A stretch of DNA of 64,000 bases, from the NCBI GenBank assembly GCA_036571765.1, contig BROE01000020.1:20684999-20748998 (forward strand). The letters are read 5' to 3'. The position numbers and the translations under genes are program-made. Under the pieces are notes generated by a model. The model did no database searches and was not told the origin of the DNA. It saw only the letters and a program-made list of their open reading frames with translations. Within the stretch, counting starts at the first letter, position 1. Every line of letters starts with the position of its first letter. This stretch comes from Plecoglossus altivelis (Eukaryota > Chordata > Actinopteri > Osmeriformes > Plecoglossidae). Of this stretch, positions 46,001 to 58,500 are shown piece after piece.

Positions 46001-47240
46001 CCCAGCACTACAGCTACAGTCAGACACACCAATCTGTATCCCAGGAGTACAGCTACAGTCAGACACACCAACTGTATCCCAGGACTACAGCTACAGTCAG
46101 ACACACCAACTGTATCCCAGCACTACAGCTACAGTCAGACACACCAATCTGTATCCCAGCACTACAGCTACAGTCAGACACACTAAACTGTATCACAGCA
46201 CTACACCTACAGTCAGACACACTAAACTGTATCCCAGCACTATAGCTACAGTCAGACACACCAACTGTATCCCAGAACTACAGCTACAGTCAGACACACC
46301 AACTGTATCCCAGCACTACAGCTACAGTCAGACACACCAATCTGTATCCCAGCAGTATCACTTCAGCTTTTGTCAGTTTTCATACTGAGGTGTTATGATG
46401 TTCAAGTGGTACAATAACATAGAAGGTTTTCCATTTCAGGCTTTCAGCAGACTTGTAGAGCACATAATCCTACCTGTTTGTTTGGAGCGGGAGTTTGGTC
46501 GGGGAAGCTGCAGTTGAGCGGGGCAGTCAGGGAGGGCTCCAGTATGGGTGGAGGGGGCAGGGGTGAGTCTCCCAGGGTCAAACGGTTTGTGTCCACAAAC
46601 ACAGGTGGAGGAGGGGGTGGAGGAGAAAGCTCTTTTAGGAAAGGCACAGGAGAACACATTTAGATTTAAACCACAAATGTAAATCTATTAATTCTATGCT
46701 TCGTATTAATCTGGCGATAGTTGACGTCAGATTCATACGTTCATTAACTGTCAAAACACAAAACATTAGCTGCCTCACATCAAATGTAATGTCACATATA
46801 CCCCCTAACACCTCCCTTAATCCTGATTCAGTTTACAGGGGAGACATTTTCACTCTACCTTCGGAGGTCGTCGGTGGCGTGACCTTCCTGGGTTTGGGCT
46901 CCCCCAGAGGAGCTTCAGCAACGGGGACAGAGCCAGGTTCTGAGTGGCTGGTTGCAGAGGGGTGAGAAGAGACTGACAGTCTGGTCTGGGGAAGGGAAGC
47001 TGAATCCACTAGTTTCTGGGCGCTCCCTCCCTGGGTCCCTGTACCAGCGCTCCCCTTCCTACGCATCAGCGTGTTGCTGCTCTCAGCCTGAACCTGCACG
47101 GCCGTGTGCTGGATGTCCCCGGCCAAGGCATCGTGAGTTTTGCAGGCATGTTGTTGCTGAGTGACGGTGGCTCTGTAAGGAGAGGCCAGGGTGATGAAGA
47201 CAGAGGAGACCATCCTCTTCGGAGGGGCGGCAGACGCCAT
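43083..47240 (-). CDS. fblim1: Filamin-binding LIM protein 1 (migfilin)
   Basis: Seven minus-strand coding exons: 46859-47240 (ATG at 47240), 46474-46631, 44860-45265, 44598-44767, 43919-44097, 43479-43599 and 43083-43196 (stop TAG). Total 1530 nt, 509 aa; human is 373 aa. The start MASAAPPKRMVSSVFITLA matches the human filamin-binding N-terminus (VASSVFITLAPP), so I chose this ATG over one 7 codons upstream. A proline-rich segment follows (ELSPPPPPPP), then about ten copies of a decapeptide ALKGPDHIQQ, then three LIM domains: LIM1 from CGFCRKPV, LIM2 from CWVCGDVI with HPACFTCATC, and LIM3 from CSACQELI with HEDCYRC. The Cys/His zinc ligands I can trace are present. Migfilin links filamin, VASP and kindlin at cell-matrix and cell-cell adhesions. 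All exon phases close, including the repeat exon. Confidence 0.94.
44345..44515 (+). mobile_element. LINE-derived 3' fragment in fblim1 intron between LIM1 and LIM2 exons
   Basis: Contains ggccccagtccagggtgtac followed by cctgcctatggcc, then gggttaggctccagtcaccc, gtgaccctaaaatggg and aagcggcac, ending in a (GGAT)n tail at 44498-44508. This arrangement is typical of 3' ends of a widespread vertebrate non-LTR element family and its SINEs. No coding part is present. Confidence 0.7.
44890..45215. repeat. fblim1: 30-bp coding minisatellite within fblim1
   Basis: On the + strand the unit is ggtctggacccttcagggcc followed by tgttggatat. On the coding strand each unit is ten codons (ALKGPDHIQQ), about ten units, with variants ALEGPDSIPQ, ALEGPDCIPQ and ALKGPDRMPE toward the LIM side. 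The length is a multiple of three, so the frame is kept. Confidence 0.93.
45868..46352. repeat. 34-40-bp minisatellite in fblim1 intron 2
   Basis: About 13 units of cagtcagacacaccaatctg followed by tatcccagcactacagcta. It is intronic, between the proline-rich exon and the decapeptide-repeat exon. Confidence 0.93.
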
Positions 47241-48174
47241 GGCACACTCTGGAAAAAACATGCAACCGGGTTACCGGTTGAACCGGAAACACCGGCTCCG
47301 TGTGTTTTTTGGACACACGGAACTGGTGCTGCTTGGCATCTGATTGCCTCTCATCAACACCGCTTCAGCCAAATGAAGAGCCGGTGATTCAACGGCATGG
47401 GCGGGAGGTTTTCAACCAGTTTGACTTGGTTGTCGGGCCAGTGTCATGTTGCTTTTTTGACAATGCTTTGATGCTGAAATCCTTACCGTCTAACGGTACT
47501 ATAACAGTTCTGTGTGGTGTTTAATGGGAATCCTCTGCATGGATACTAGTACCCATAACAGACTCCTAAAGAAGGCTGCAGCAGTCTTGCCTACTACCTT
47601 AGTGTTCGCTGATGTTGAAATGCGAGTGTGTAAAGGGTGGAGAAGTAGGTGTTTGGTGAACTGTTGACAGCTCACAATCTGAACAGGGCAAGTCAAACAG
47701 TGTGACTAAAGACAACAGGAATTCTCTTATGGTGAAGCTTACTATACTTGGCACCAAAGAAGTCAATTCTAAGCCTTAACTCTCACGTAGAATAGACATT
47801 CTGAAGACTCAAGAGCAAACATTGAAACCAAAAGACTTTTAAAACACTTAAAGTAGGGACTTTGTTATACAGCATTTGTCATAAACACCCAGTAAAATAC
47901 ATACAGTATAACACACACACACACATACACTTTACAAACTCACAATGAACAAGATTTGTCCCTCTTCAGACTGGCCTGTGTCTAACAGCTTGAGCTGTGT
48001 GCCCATAACATACCTGAAGAGAAAAATGTGGTCAGACACAAACGAGGTTTTCTGTCCTTTTTCTTCCTCTTCTCTCTCTGCACGTCGGTGCTTTCTGTTC
48101 TCTATTGTCACTGCTTAGCCACCACTAAGCGGGCAAGCTCCAACAGAAAGGACAACTCTACAGAAAGCCACTCC

Positions 48175-48270
48175 TTTTCCTCCCTCCCTCCCCCCCCCTC
48201 CCCTCTTCCTCCCTCCCTCCCTCCCCCCTCCCCTCCACTCCTCTCCCCGCCCCCCCCTTCGGCTGAACTA
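48175..48270. repeat. C/T-rich low-complexity tract
   Basis: Runs of tccctccctccc and cccccctcccc, upstream of fblim1. Confidence 0.85.
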
Positions 48271-48523
48271 CAACACCACTCCCGACCGTAAAAGATGAGC
48301 GGTCAATCCCTTACGAAATGCGGTAGGGAGCGCAACACGATCCAGCGAACGTCACTGAGACGCACATGCAAGCACGGTCATGTACTGTCTTCTTCTGCTC
48401 TGCCATGGAGACTCACCAGGGCACAGCCTCGCATGACTGCAAGCAGTTACCTCTCACGTACTGCACTCACCTTTACCCCTCCGTTTAGCTCGTCAGAATA
48501 GGTCTTTTCCACCTCCTCTCCCC

Positions 48524-48625
48524 TTTCTCTCTCTGTCTCTCTCTCTGTCTCTCTCTCTGTCTCTCTCTCTGTCTCTCTCTGTCTCTCTCTGTCTCTCTCT
48601 GTCTCTCTCTGTGTCTGTCTCCGTC
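48524..48625. repeat. (CTCTCTGT)n microsatellite
   Basis: Tandem ctctctctgt units, followed by further CT-rich sequence to about 48780. Confidence 0.9.
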
Positions 48626-49224
48626 CTCTTCTCACTGTGCTGTCTTTTTCTTCTGTTCAGTTAGATTTTCTTTACCTCCCTCAGCGAGAGTTCGCTCTCT
48701 TCCTTTTCCTCTCTCTTTTTTTTTCTTCTCTTCCCTTCCCCCACTCTGCTCTATCACTCTCTCACTCTCTCTCTCTCTTCCTGGACTTGCTGCGGGTCTG
48801 GGAATGCCCAAGTCTTTTCAACACACAAGCTGAAGCTGACGTTAGATACATGTCAGATTTTAGGGTTCTTTGCACTACCCCATTTTAAATAAAGTGTTGC
48901 CTTTGATCATTTTGCAAATCAAAAATAGAAAAAAATGCATTACAGCAAGAGAGTGTGTGTATGTGGCTTGAGAAGGAATGTTTACAGAAGTTATGAATCC
49001 GTTGCTTTAAAATATCCGCTTTGTCTTTCTGTCGTTGACCATGTTCTGTCAGCATGTTTGTCTTGGTGGAGGCTGTAACCTTGAGCAGTCGGCTGCCTCA
49101 CAAAGTCAAGCCATGTTCAAGAACACAGAAGGAACTCAATCACAGGAAGCCAAAAGGGCATTCTGCTTTAGATTGGACAAGGCACAAGCCGAAGTCCAAA
49201 GGTGCTCCGGAGGTGAGAAAGAGT

Positions 49225-49530
49225 AGAGCGAGGACGAGAGAGAGAGAGAGAGAGAGCGGGAGGGAGAGAGCGGGAGGGAGAGACGGTGAAAGAGAAGAAG
49301 AGAGAGGGAGGGGGACAGAAACAGGGAGAGGAAGAGAGATACAGGGAGAGTGGGGGAAAGAGAGACAGAGAGGGGGGAGAGAGAGAAAGACAAAGGGAGG
49401 CAGAGAGGGAAAGGGAGAGAGAAAGAGGGAGAGACAGAGAGGGAGAGGGAGAGGGAGAGAAACAGGGAGAGATAGGAAGAGAGAGAAGGGGGAGGGGGAA
49501 GTGGAGGAGAGGAGAGGAGAAGGGGGACTG
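49225..49530. repeat. Purine-rich (GA/GGGA)n tract
   Basis: About 300 bp nearly pure purine on the + strand (gagagagcgggagggagaga and similar). Confidence 0.92.
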
Positions 49531-50154
49531 GTGAGGGGGAGCTAGTAGGTCAGAGGGTCTGTGTTGTTCCAGTGTCTGAGGAATGGAATGCAATGCTGCA
49601 GGAGGGAGCATGCTCAGTGATGACATCACCCCTGAAAATCTATGCCTCCCCCTCACAGCCACCCCTTCCCCCATGTCTCTCCCCCACAGCCAGTCTGCCC
49701 CCATGTCTCTCCCCCACAGCCACTCCTTTCCATCAACACCAGCACCCTCCACATTCAACTACCCCCCCCAAAAACCTTTAAACAATCAGCTGCAACAAAC
49801 CCACACGCATTCTCAGAATGACGAGATGTTTTCTATGTTTAAAATGTGTTTTATGTTATTTCAGAGGCTCCAGATCTACCAAGACTGGTGCCAACTTCAC
49901 CCTCCTGATGGGAGATTTGGCCGTGTAGTTATGAGTTCTCTCACACACTTTTCCCTCCTAACATCAGACTAGATTAGATTGTGTCTAGCTATCCTCTTCT
50001 CAGAAAGAAAGCCTTTCTACGGTTGTATCTGCACAGTAGGATGAATCATTGACACGACTTTGCAGTGACTGGAATGAGTGTTAACCATCACAGTCCAAAC
50101 TACGTGCAGTATCATCTCATTTTTGTGTCTGCTTTGGATGGTGGGTGATGCTCT

Positions 50155-50670
50155 CTCTACAGACAGATCTACAGACAGATTTACAGACAGACAGATCTAC
50201 AGACAGGTCCACAGACAGATCTACAGACAGACAGATCTACAGACAGGTCCACAGACAGATCTACAGACAGACAGATCTACAGACAGATCGACAGACAGAT
50301 TTACAGACAGACAGATCTACAGACAGACAGATCTACAGACAGATCGACAGACAGATCTACAGACAGATCAGAGGCAGATCTACAGACATCTACAGACATC
50401 TACAGACAGATCTACAGACAGACAGATCTACAGACATCTACAGACAGACAGATCAGAGGCAGATCTACAGACAGACCTACAGACAGATCTACAGACAGAC
50501 AGATCTACAGACAGACAGACCTACAGACATATCTACAGACAGACAGATCTACAGACAGACAGACAGACAGATCTACAGACAGACAGACAGACAGATCTAC
50601 AGACAGACCTACAGACAGATCTACAGACAGACAGATATACAGACAGACCTACAGACAGACAGATCTCTTT
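50155..50670. repeat. ACAGACAGATCT tandem array
   Basis: About 500 bp of agatctacagac and agacagac units with variants acatctacagac and agatcagaggc. Many BglII-type agatct palindromes recur. It is open in more than one + frame because of composition. Confidence 0.95.
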
Positions 50671-50861
50671 TGGGTTCTCTAGTTTTATGTACAGTGAAGT
50701 GGACACACCATGGTTGTTGGTTCCAACCCCACAGGGTCTCCAGACACTACAGGTTCTCCAGACACTACAGGTTCTCCAGACACTACAGGGTGGTGTGTCC
50801 CAGCTGGGTGGAGAACCTGGATACACACAGTCAGGTAGATAACAGATAACAGATTGGTGGT

Positions 50862-51250
50862 TGTGGATAACCCTTGGATATCCCTTAGATAGCCATTGGA
50901 TAGTCTTTAGATAGCCCTTAGATACTCTTTAGACAGCCCTTAGATAGTCTTTAGACAGCCCTTAGATAGTCTTTAGATAGCATTTAGATAGCCCTTCAAT
51001 CGTCTTTAGACAACCCTTAGATAGTCTTTAGACAGCCCTTGGATAGTCTTCAGATAGCCCTAAGATAGTCTTTAGACAACCCTTAGATAGTCTTTAGATA
51101 GCATTTAGATAGCCCTTAGTCTTTAGACAGCCCTCCGATAGTCTTTAGACAGCCCTCCGATAGTCTTTAGACAGCCCTTAGATAGTCTTTAGATAGCCCT
51201 TGGATAGTGTTTAGATAGCTCTTAAATATCCCTTAGACGGCCCTTAAATA
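50862..51250. repeat. About 22-bp tandem array (cccttagatagtctttagacag)
   Basis: Around 17 diverged units alternating tagatagtcttt with agacagccctt or agatagccctt. Confidence 0.9.
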
Positions 51251-52239
51251 TCCATCTTAAATTCACAAGGTTGTTCATCCACACAAAACAGCATGTTATT
51301 GTTTAAGTAGTATTTTACGATCTTGTCATCAATTCTAAAACGTTCCACCATTTTAGACAGACCGTCCCTTGGCATGGCAAAGCAACTTCTCTAAACATGA
51401 ATCATTGATAAAGTGTTATGAACAGAGACGATCGTTCGACAACGCAACAGCATGAAGGATGGAATCGGATCGAACGAGAACGAAACAGGAACGAGAAACA
51501 CCGAGCATTGTCCTTTCCCAATCTGAATCATCTTAAAAGAGAAGAGGCTTTAACAGTGCCACCTAGTGGTCGCAAGTAGAATTGCATCCAAACAAACTCG
51601 ATTTAACTGCAGGGGCTGGAAAATCTTAGACTCAGCACAAGGGAATGTACGGCCCATGACAGAGTATGCTAGCTATAATACTTTGAGGAAGTAGGTTCAA
51701 AGTTTGCAGTTACACAACTAACCCACCCACCAGCTCATCCCAAACCCTCCTCCTCATCTCTCTCCTGTTACATACCAGTAACTCTTATCACCAACACTGA
51801 GTTATTCTGAAGGTGACATAACATTTCATTTGTACTTTCACATCTTTGTCTCGTTGCCTGATGAGGTTTCTGGTGTGCTGTAGACAGTACCGAAGTACTG
51901 AGTTTTGCCACAAGCAACCACATCAAAACTTGATTTGTTTTTGACTAAACCTGGGAACCATACCCTTTGTCTCTGCGACAATGGACTGTTTAATAATTCA
52001 GCACAGAAGAGTACAGAGTGGGATGACGTTACTGCTGCAAGAATGACAAGGAGAGGCTCATCTGAGTCTGTGTTTTAGACACAGTCTGTGTAAGAAAGCC
52101 AACCCAAGGTTTTTACAATCTAAGGTGAAAGAGGTTATTCTCTACTCACATCCCGCGTCATAGTTTCATCTGAATACACACGACAAAACAATAATCAAAC
52201 CACGGCCACTGTGATACGGCTTCAGCTCATCTGAGGTGT

Positions 52240-52830
52240 TGTATCACTCACTGTCTCCCCCCTCTCCTCCTCCTCCCTCTCACTGTCTCCCCCCCTCCTC
52301 CTCCTCCCTCTCACTGTCTCCCCCCTTTTCTCCTCCCTCTCACTGTCTCCCCCCTCCTCCTCCTGTCACAGTCTCACGCCTCTCCTCCTCGCCTGTCACA
52401 GTCCTCCCCCCTTTCTAACTCCTCTCACTGTCTCCCGTGTCCTCCTCCTCTCTCTCACTGTCTCCCCCTGGCCTCCTCTCACTGTCTCCCCCCTCTCCTC
52501 CTCCCTCTCACGCTGGTCTCCCCCCTCTGCTCTCTCTCTCCTCTTTTCTTTCTCTTCTCTCTCCTCTTCTTAACTTAACTTCTTTCTCTCCTCTTTTCTC
52601 CCTTTCATCTCTGTCTCCCTCTCTTTTTTCTCTTCCTCCTCTCTCTCTCACTGTCTCCTCTCCTTCTCTCCCTTTCACTGCTCCCCCTTTTCTCCTCCCT
52701 TCTTTCACTGTTCCCACCGTCTTCTCCCTCCTCTCACTTGTCGTGTCTGGCCGTCCCCTCCTCCTCTCATCTCTCCTCCACCCTCTCACTCCGTTTCTCC
52801 TCCACCCTCTCACTTCCCCTCCCTCACCTA
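52240..52830. repeat. Pyrimidine-rich tract with tandem cactgtctcccccctctcct units
   Basis: The first 270 bp contain about nine diverged units of ctctcactgtctcccccc followed by tcctcctcc. The rest is irregular CT-rich sequence. A similar unit reappears at 56810-57000 in slc25a34 intron 2. Confidence 0.88.
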
Positions 52831-53129
52831 GACCAGACTAGGGACTAGAGCACATCAGCTAAGCTCAACACCTGTTCAAAGGAAGCATCGGATCGTCATG
52901 GTGACAGAGCCAGCCGACGCTTAAGGTGAGGAGTATGATCCTGCACAGGCAGGAAGTGATGTAACGTCAGATATCACAGACAGGAAGTGAGGCTTGGAGG
53001 GATGCAGCTCCAAAGTGGTGCTGGCGGCTGTGTGGGATAAAGTCTCTCATCACAGAACCTACAGATGGTAGTTCTGGCCTGCAGTCACCCTGTAGGTGTT
53101 TGCTGCCACCAGCAGGCTGATGTAATGTT

Positions 53130-53645
53130 GTGTCTCTCTCTCCTGAAGAGGGTGGAGAGCGCAGCAGTGAGAACAGTAGTCTCACGTCCGAGAGAGAACA
53201 CCAATACTACACCAAGGTCTCTCTCTCCTGGAGAGGGTGGAGAGCGCAGCAGTGAGAACAGTAGCCTCACGTCCGAGAGAGAACACGAATACAACACCAA
53301 GGTCTCTCTCTCCTGGAGAGGGTGGAGAGCGCAGCAGTGAGAACAGTAGTCTCTCGTCCCTGAGAGAACACCAATACTACACCAAGGTCTCTCTCTCCTG
53401 AAGAGGGTGGAGAGCGCAGCAGTGAGAACAGTAGTCTCTCGTCCCAGAGAGAACACCAATACTACACCAAGGTCTCTCTCTCCTGGAGAGGGTGGAGAGC
53501 GCAGCAGTGAGAACAGTAGTCTCACGTCCCAGAGAGAGAACACCAATACTACACCAAGGTCTCTCTCTCCTGAAGAGGGTGGAGAGCGCAGCAGTGAGAA
53601 CAGTAGTCTCTCGTCCCAGAGAGAGAACACGAATACTACACCAAA
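53130..53645. repeat. About 85-bp minisatellite, 6 copies
   Basis: Each unit contains gggtggagagcgcagcagtg, then agaacagtagtctcacgtcc, then gagaacaccaatactacacc, and ends aaggtctctctctcctg. Copies are over 90 percent alike by eye. Confidence 0.94.
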
Positions 53646-53774
53646 ACTTTCACTTCCTATTTTTCCTTTTTCTTTTTTTTTTATTTACATGAAAGATGTG
53701 AAAATTCTCAGTTTCATGTTCAACTGAATGGAAAGTTGCTTTCTTCACTTCCACTCAAACTGGAGAACACTCAT

Positions 53775-53947
53775 CACAGGAAACTGTCATAGTGACAGGA
53801 AGCTGTCAGAGTGACAGGAAGCTGTCATAGTGCCAGGAAGCTGTCATAGTGCCAGGAAGCTGTCAGAGTGACAGGAAGCTGTCATAGTGCCAGGAAGCTG
53901 TCATAGTGCCAGGAAGCTGTCATAGTGCCAGGAAGCTGTCATAGTTG
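53775..53947. repeat. 19-bp minisatellite (aggaagctgtcatagtgcc), about 9 copies
   Basis: Units alternate tagtgcc and gagtgac endings. Confidence 0.93.
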
Positions 53948-54009
53948 TATTCTGTTGCTCACTGCTCAGTGGTCCTCATGGTGTCGATCCAAACGATGCA
54001 GATCCACAG

Positions 54010-54815
54010 GCTACCAGTACCATGAGCTACCAGTACCATGAGCTACCAGTGTCATGATCTACCAGTGTCATGACCTACCAGTACCATGACCTACCAGTAC
54101 CATGAGCTACCAGTGTCATGATCTACCAGTACCATGACCTACCAGTACCATGAGCTACCAGTACCATGAGCTACCAGTACCATGAGCTACCAGTGTCATG
54201 ATCTACCAGTGTCATGACCTACCAGTACCATGAGCTACCAGTACCATGAGCTACCAGTACCATAAGCTACCAGTGTCATGACCTACCAGTACCATGAGCT
54301 ACCAGTACCATGAGCTACCAGTACCATGATCTACCAGTACCATGATCTACCAGTGTCATGACCTACCAGTACCATGACCTACCAGTGTCATGACCTACCA
54401 GTACCATGACCTACCAGTACCATGAGCTACCAGTACCATGACCTACCGGTACCATGACCTACCAGTACCATGAGCTACCAGTACCATGACCTACCAGTGT
54501 CATGACCTACCAGTGTCATGACCTACCGGTACCATGAGCTACCAGTACCATGACCTACCAGTACCATGATCTACCAGCACCATGACCTACCAGTACCATG
54601 ACCCACCAGTACCATGACCTACCAGTACCATGACCTACCAGTGTCATGACCTACCAGTACCATGACCCACCAGTACCATGACCTACCAGTACCATGACCT
54701 ACCAGTACCATGACCCACCAGTACCATGACCTACCAGTACCATGACCTACCAGTGTCATGACCTACCGGTACCATGAGCTACCAGTACCATGACCTACCA
54801 GTACCATGAGCTGGG
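54010..54815. repeat. 16-bp minisatellite (ctaccagtaccatgac), about 50 copies
   Basis: Nearly perfect 16-bp periodicity over 800 bp. Units vary at two places: taccatga versus tgtcatga, and the last base c, g or t. Confidence 0.96.
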
Positions 54816-55583
54816 TGACTAGGCCTGCAGAGCTACTTGCAGAAACTTTATAAATAGCACCAGTCTACAAAGACAAAAACAGACTAATTAGGGGATATTC
54901 CTTAAAGATTTGACTGTACTCAAATGTGAGTGAAATGACCTTTTGATGATGATGTTAATGACTGTGTTGTCTTGGTTGCACAATCACAAAGACAATCAAG
55001 CTTGGAGGTTACCCCAAGTCTATTTCTGTCAACATGGAAATTAAGAGCAAAGAAAAAAGAGAAACACATTCCAATTTTGCAAAACAAAAATTTATAAACA
55101 TCTGTAATTTGCATCAATACTTTAAGTTAAGTAAATACGGTGATTCATTCATTACATCTAGAGGACTTCATACATTTTGATCTTCAAGACCAGAAAAGAC
55201 AACAAGGCAATATTTATGAAGGAGTTTAAATACTCTGGGCCAGGGAACAACATACACAGCCTTAGTGATTTAAAATGTTCCCATCAGAATTGGACCCTCT
55301 TTCCCATCGTCTTTGCTGACTTCTGCACTTGTCAAGAGCGATTAGCTCAAAGCTCCACCTGGCGAACTTTAAGTGCCGTTTTAAAACGTCCAACTGATCT
55401 TCACAGGATACGATCTCTCCTCTTGTTCCCTCAGACCCTCCTGTCATCTGGAGAGAGGTCTTCTCATCCTCTTCATCTGTCCACCTATGAGCCTGTTTAC
55501 CGGACCATCTCCAGCCATCCAGCAGGACCCACATGGCTTCTCCCCACCCCCTCCAGCCTCCCTGACCGACGGGCCCCAGAGCG

Positions 55584-58500
55584 TTAGCCTCGCCCCCAGT
55601 GGTCCTGGAAGGCCTTCTGTCTCATCAGGTCCCACAGCAGCATGCTGAGGGTGGTGTGAGGGGCCAGGCGGAAAAACACAGGGCCCATGCCTTTGTACAA
55701 TCCCAGAATGCCCTCTGTCTCGCATACCTTCACCAGGCAGTCAGAGAAGCCATGGTAGAGCCGACCCTGCGGGAGCAAACACAGAGCAGCTCGATGAACA
55801 CAGCGCAGCTCTATAAACACAGTGTAGCTCTGTATACACAGTGCAGCTCTATAAACACAGTGCAGCTCTATAAACAGAGCAGCTCTATGACGTCTACTGA
55901 AAGAGGAGAGCTGAAACCAAGAGCTGCTGGAGGAGCTGAAAGAGGAGCTGCAGAAGGAGCAAGGAGGAGCTGAAAGAGGAGCTGCAGGAGGCGCATGGAC
56001 GAGCTGAAGGAGGAGCTGAAGGAACGCAACAGTATCTCGTGACAACGTAGGTGTGTAGAATGCTACTGCATGTTGAAGAGGTGTTCCACCTCTAGCTACC
56101 TTCACTGCAGGTCTTAACCCACCTGCATGTGTGGGATCTCCACAAGCCAGTTCAAGAGCAGTGAGCAAGCAGGAGCCAAGGGGGTGAATAGCAGCCTTGA
56201 ACTCACCTTGTGCAGCTCGTCGACGGGTTGGTTGTAGAGGCGCGTGCTGATGACATCAAACGGCGTCATGGCGATCGCCACAGCAACCCCGCTGATCATA
56301 GCGGCTATCAGAGTGATCGGCCAGCTGTTTGGACTGAACCACTACAGGCGGACAGGGAACAATAACCCCACAATCAGCTCTTCAAGGACTGACTCAGAAA
56401 GATCTGTTGCCAAGCCACATCACCGACATGTGTATACACAGTTCGAAAACACAAAAGAGAGTTGATATTCTACCCCATACCTGCAGGAAGGTACTTAACA
56501 CCTGTTGTTACCCAACCCTGGCAGGTGAAAGGTGAGCGCTGGGGTTACCTGGCGAGCTGCCACAAGCTCCTTAGCAGAGCTGAAGGTGGCCAGCTGAGCA
56601 GCCGACCCCACCATCACCCGTGGTACCGCCCCGTTCACCCCCCGCCACAAGCCCAGAACGCCCCCCCGCCGGTATATACTGGCAAAGGCACTGGACACCC
56701 CCTGAAGGAGAGAGGAAGAGAAAACAACGAGATAGAGAGAAGAAGAAGAAGAAAAGACAGTTTAGAAAGCAAATAGTGTTCTGTGCTAAAGAATGGCTTA
56801 TGGATCTCCCTCACTGTCTCCCCTCTTCTCCTCCCTCACTGTCTCCCCTCTTCTCCTCCCTCTCACCGTCTCCCCCTCTTCTCCTCTCTCTTACTGCCCC
56901 CCCTCTTCTCCTCCCTCTCACTGTCTCCCCTTCTTCTCCTCCCTCTTAATGCCCCCCTTCTTCTCCTCCCTCTTACTGCCCCCCCTCTTCTCCTCCCTCT
57001 CACAGGTCTGTGAAAAAGTTGGGTGGATGAATTGTGGAAAGTGGTCTCTTCTTATGCATGTAGAATCAGTTCATTTGGTTTAGAACTGGCTTGTCTTCCA
57101 AACATTCCACCATTTCATGATTTCTCATCAAGTGCTTGGCGCACCGAAAGACTGAATTATCTTCAATAGATGTTGAAACAAAATACACAGAGAGGGACTG
57201 GCTGTGCTCTGCACGTGTCCAAATGGGAGGTTAGCTATTTCTGTACTTGAGCACATAGCTGCAATGTGTCTGTGTTTGCTCTACACAGTCTCCTTCAGAG
57301 AGGTTACATATCTGCTGTGGCCCTGGTGAATGTCTGAGGCCTCCGTTTGGACAGATCTGATTGGCTACTGGCTGTGGGGTGTGTCCTGAGCGCTGACTTG
57401 CACCACCTGTCATTTCTAAGGCAACCAATCATGGAACCTGTAAGGAATCACCTGATGGTTATGCTGGTGTCCCACTGCTATGGCCTTCACCGTCTGTGCT
57501 TGCAGATGCGTCTTCACCTGTCCAAAGAAACACAAGGTTCAGTATGGCTGTTTGTCGGCCATTCTGTGCCCGAGGTTCAGTATGGCTGTTTGTCGGCCAT
57601 TCTGTGCCTGAGGTTCAGTATGGCTGTTTGTCGGCCATTCTGTGCCTGCTGAACACACAAAGAAGCCCAGTCAGAGGGGAACAATGCCTTCAGAAATCAG
57701 TCAGGACACACCAGTGATTCAGGAGGACAGTGAAGGGTCAGACGTTACATAATCACACACTTGCACGATCTTGTGTTTGACCTCACGTCCTCAGTCTTCA
57801 CATTGAACTCTTAACATCTTATCCTCACTCTTTTTCCATCTCCCCCGCTGTGATGAGGGGGGACATATGGCCACCTCAGTGTGACCCCCAGTGGCCCTTC
57901 ATGCACAGTCCAAATCGAAACCTCTCCTCTCTCCTCCCTGCATACCCGGGCCACTTAAAATAGCCTTTACTCGTTCCGCTGTTGCCAACGAGGACGCGGT
58001 GACCAAGGGATGGGAAGTATTTGGGAGTGTTAAGTAGCGGATACGAATGACCCAGATTCGCACACTTCAACAGCTGTATAGCGTTTCCATTGGCAACATT
58101 TTGACATGTGACCCAACAGATGAAGGAGAAAAACAACAACAACAACAACAGCAGCAGCAGGGTGTGTAGACGACACTTTAGTATTCTCGTCTGGTCATCT
58201 GCATTGCATCGAGACAACACGTACTATAAACACACCTGATGCCATCAAAGCTCTGGAAACAGGCCCTCCCATAGGGACCATGAAGACTCTACTGTCCTAA
58301 GGTAGTAGACAGTACAAGCAGATCTGTTTGAATACACGCTATACAAGAGGCACACAAACAGGGTGTAAGTAGGATGTTTCCAAATGGAAAACGGTCAACA
58401 GGTGAACGCAACTCATTGCAAAGAACGACTCTGGTCTCACAGCAGCAACAACCTATCTAGATCGCAACCGAGGAAGAACAAGTGGATGTGCTTTCAAACT

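Larger units (their letters stand above)
47241..55583. other. Repeat-dominated interval between fblim1 and slc25a34
   Basis: About 8.3 kb with no gene I can support. It holds the fblim1 promoter and probable non-coding 5' exon(s), the slc25a34 3' UTR, and at least six unrelated tandem arrays listed below. In human, TMEM82 lies between these genes; I see no sequence here that I can recognise as it. Short ORFs are explained by repeat composition. Confidence 0.6.

Noticed and set aside
45588..46259. ORFs in both directions over the 34-40-bp fblim1 intron array
   Set aside because: Intronic minisatellite between two phase-matched fblim1 exons; reading through it is not needed and gives no domain.
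50078..50849. 254- and 234-codon ORFs rich in Asp/Arg/Thr/Gln
   Set aside because: Readings of the ACAGACAGATCT array in different frames; no splice sites or domains.
53085..53630. 181-codon minus-strand ORF with repeated LLFSLLRSPPS
   Set aside because: Product of the 85-bp minisatellite; the peptide repeat changes frame with unit-length changes and has no recognisable homology.
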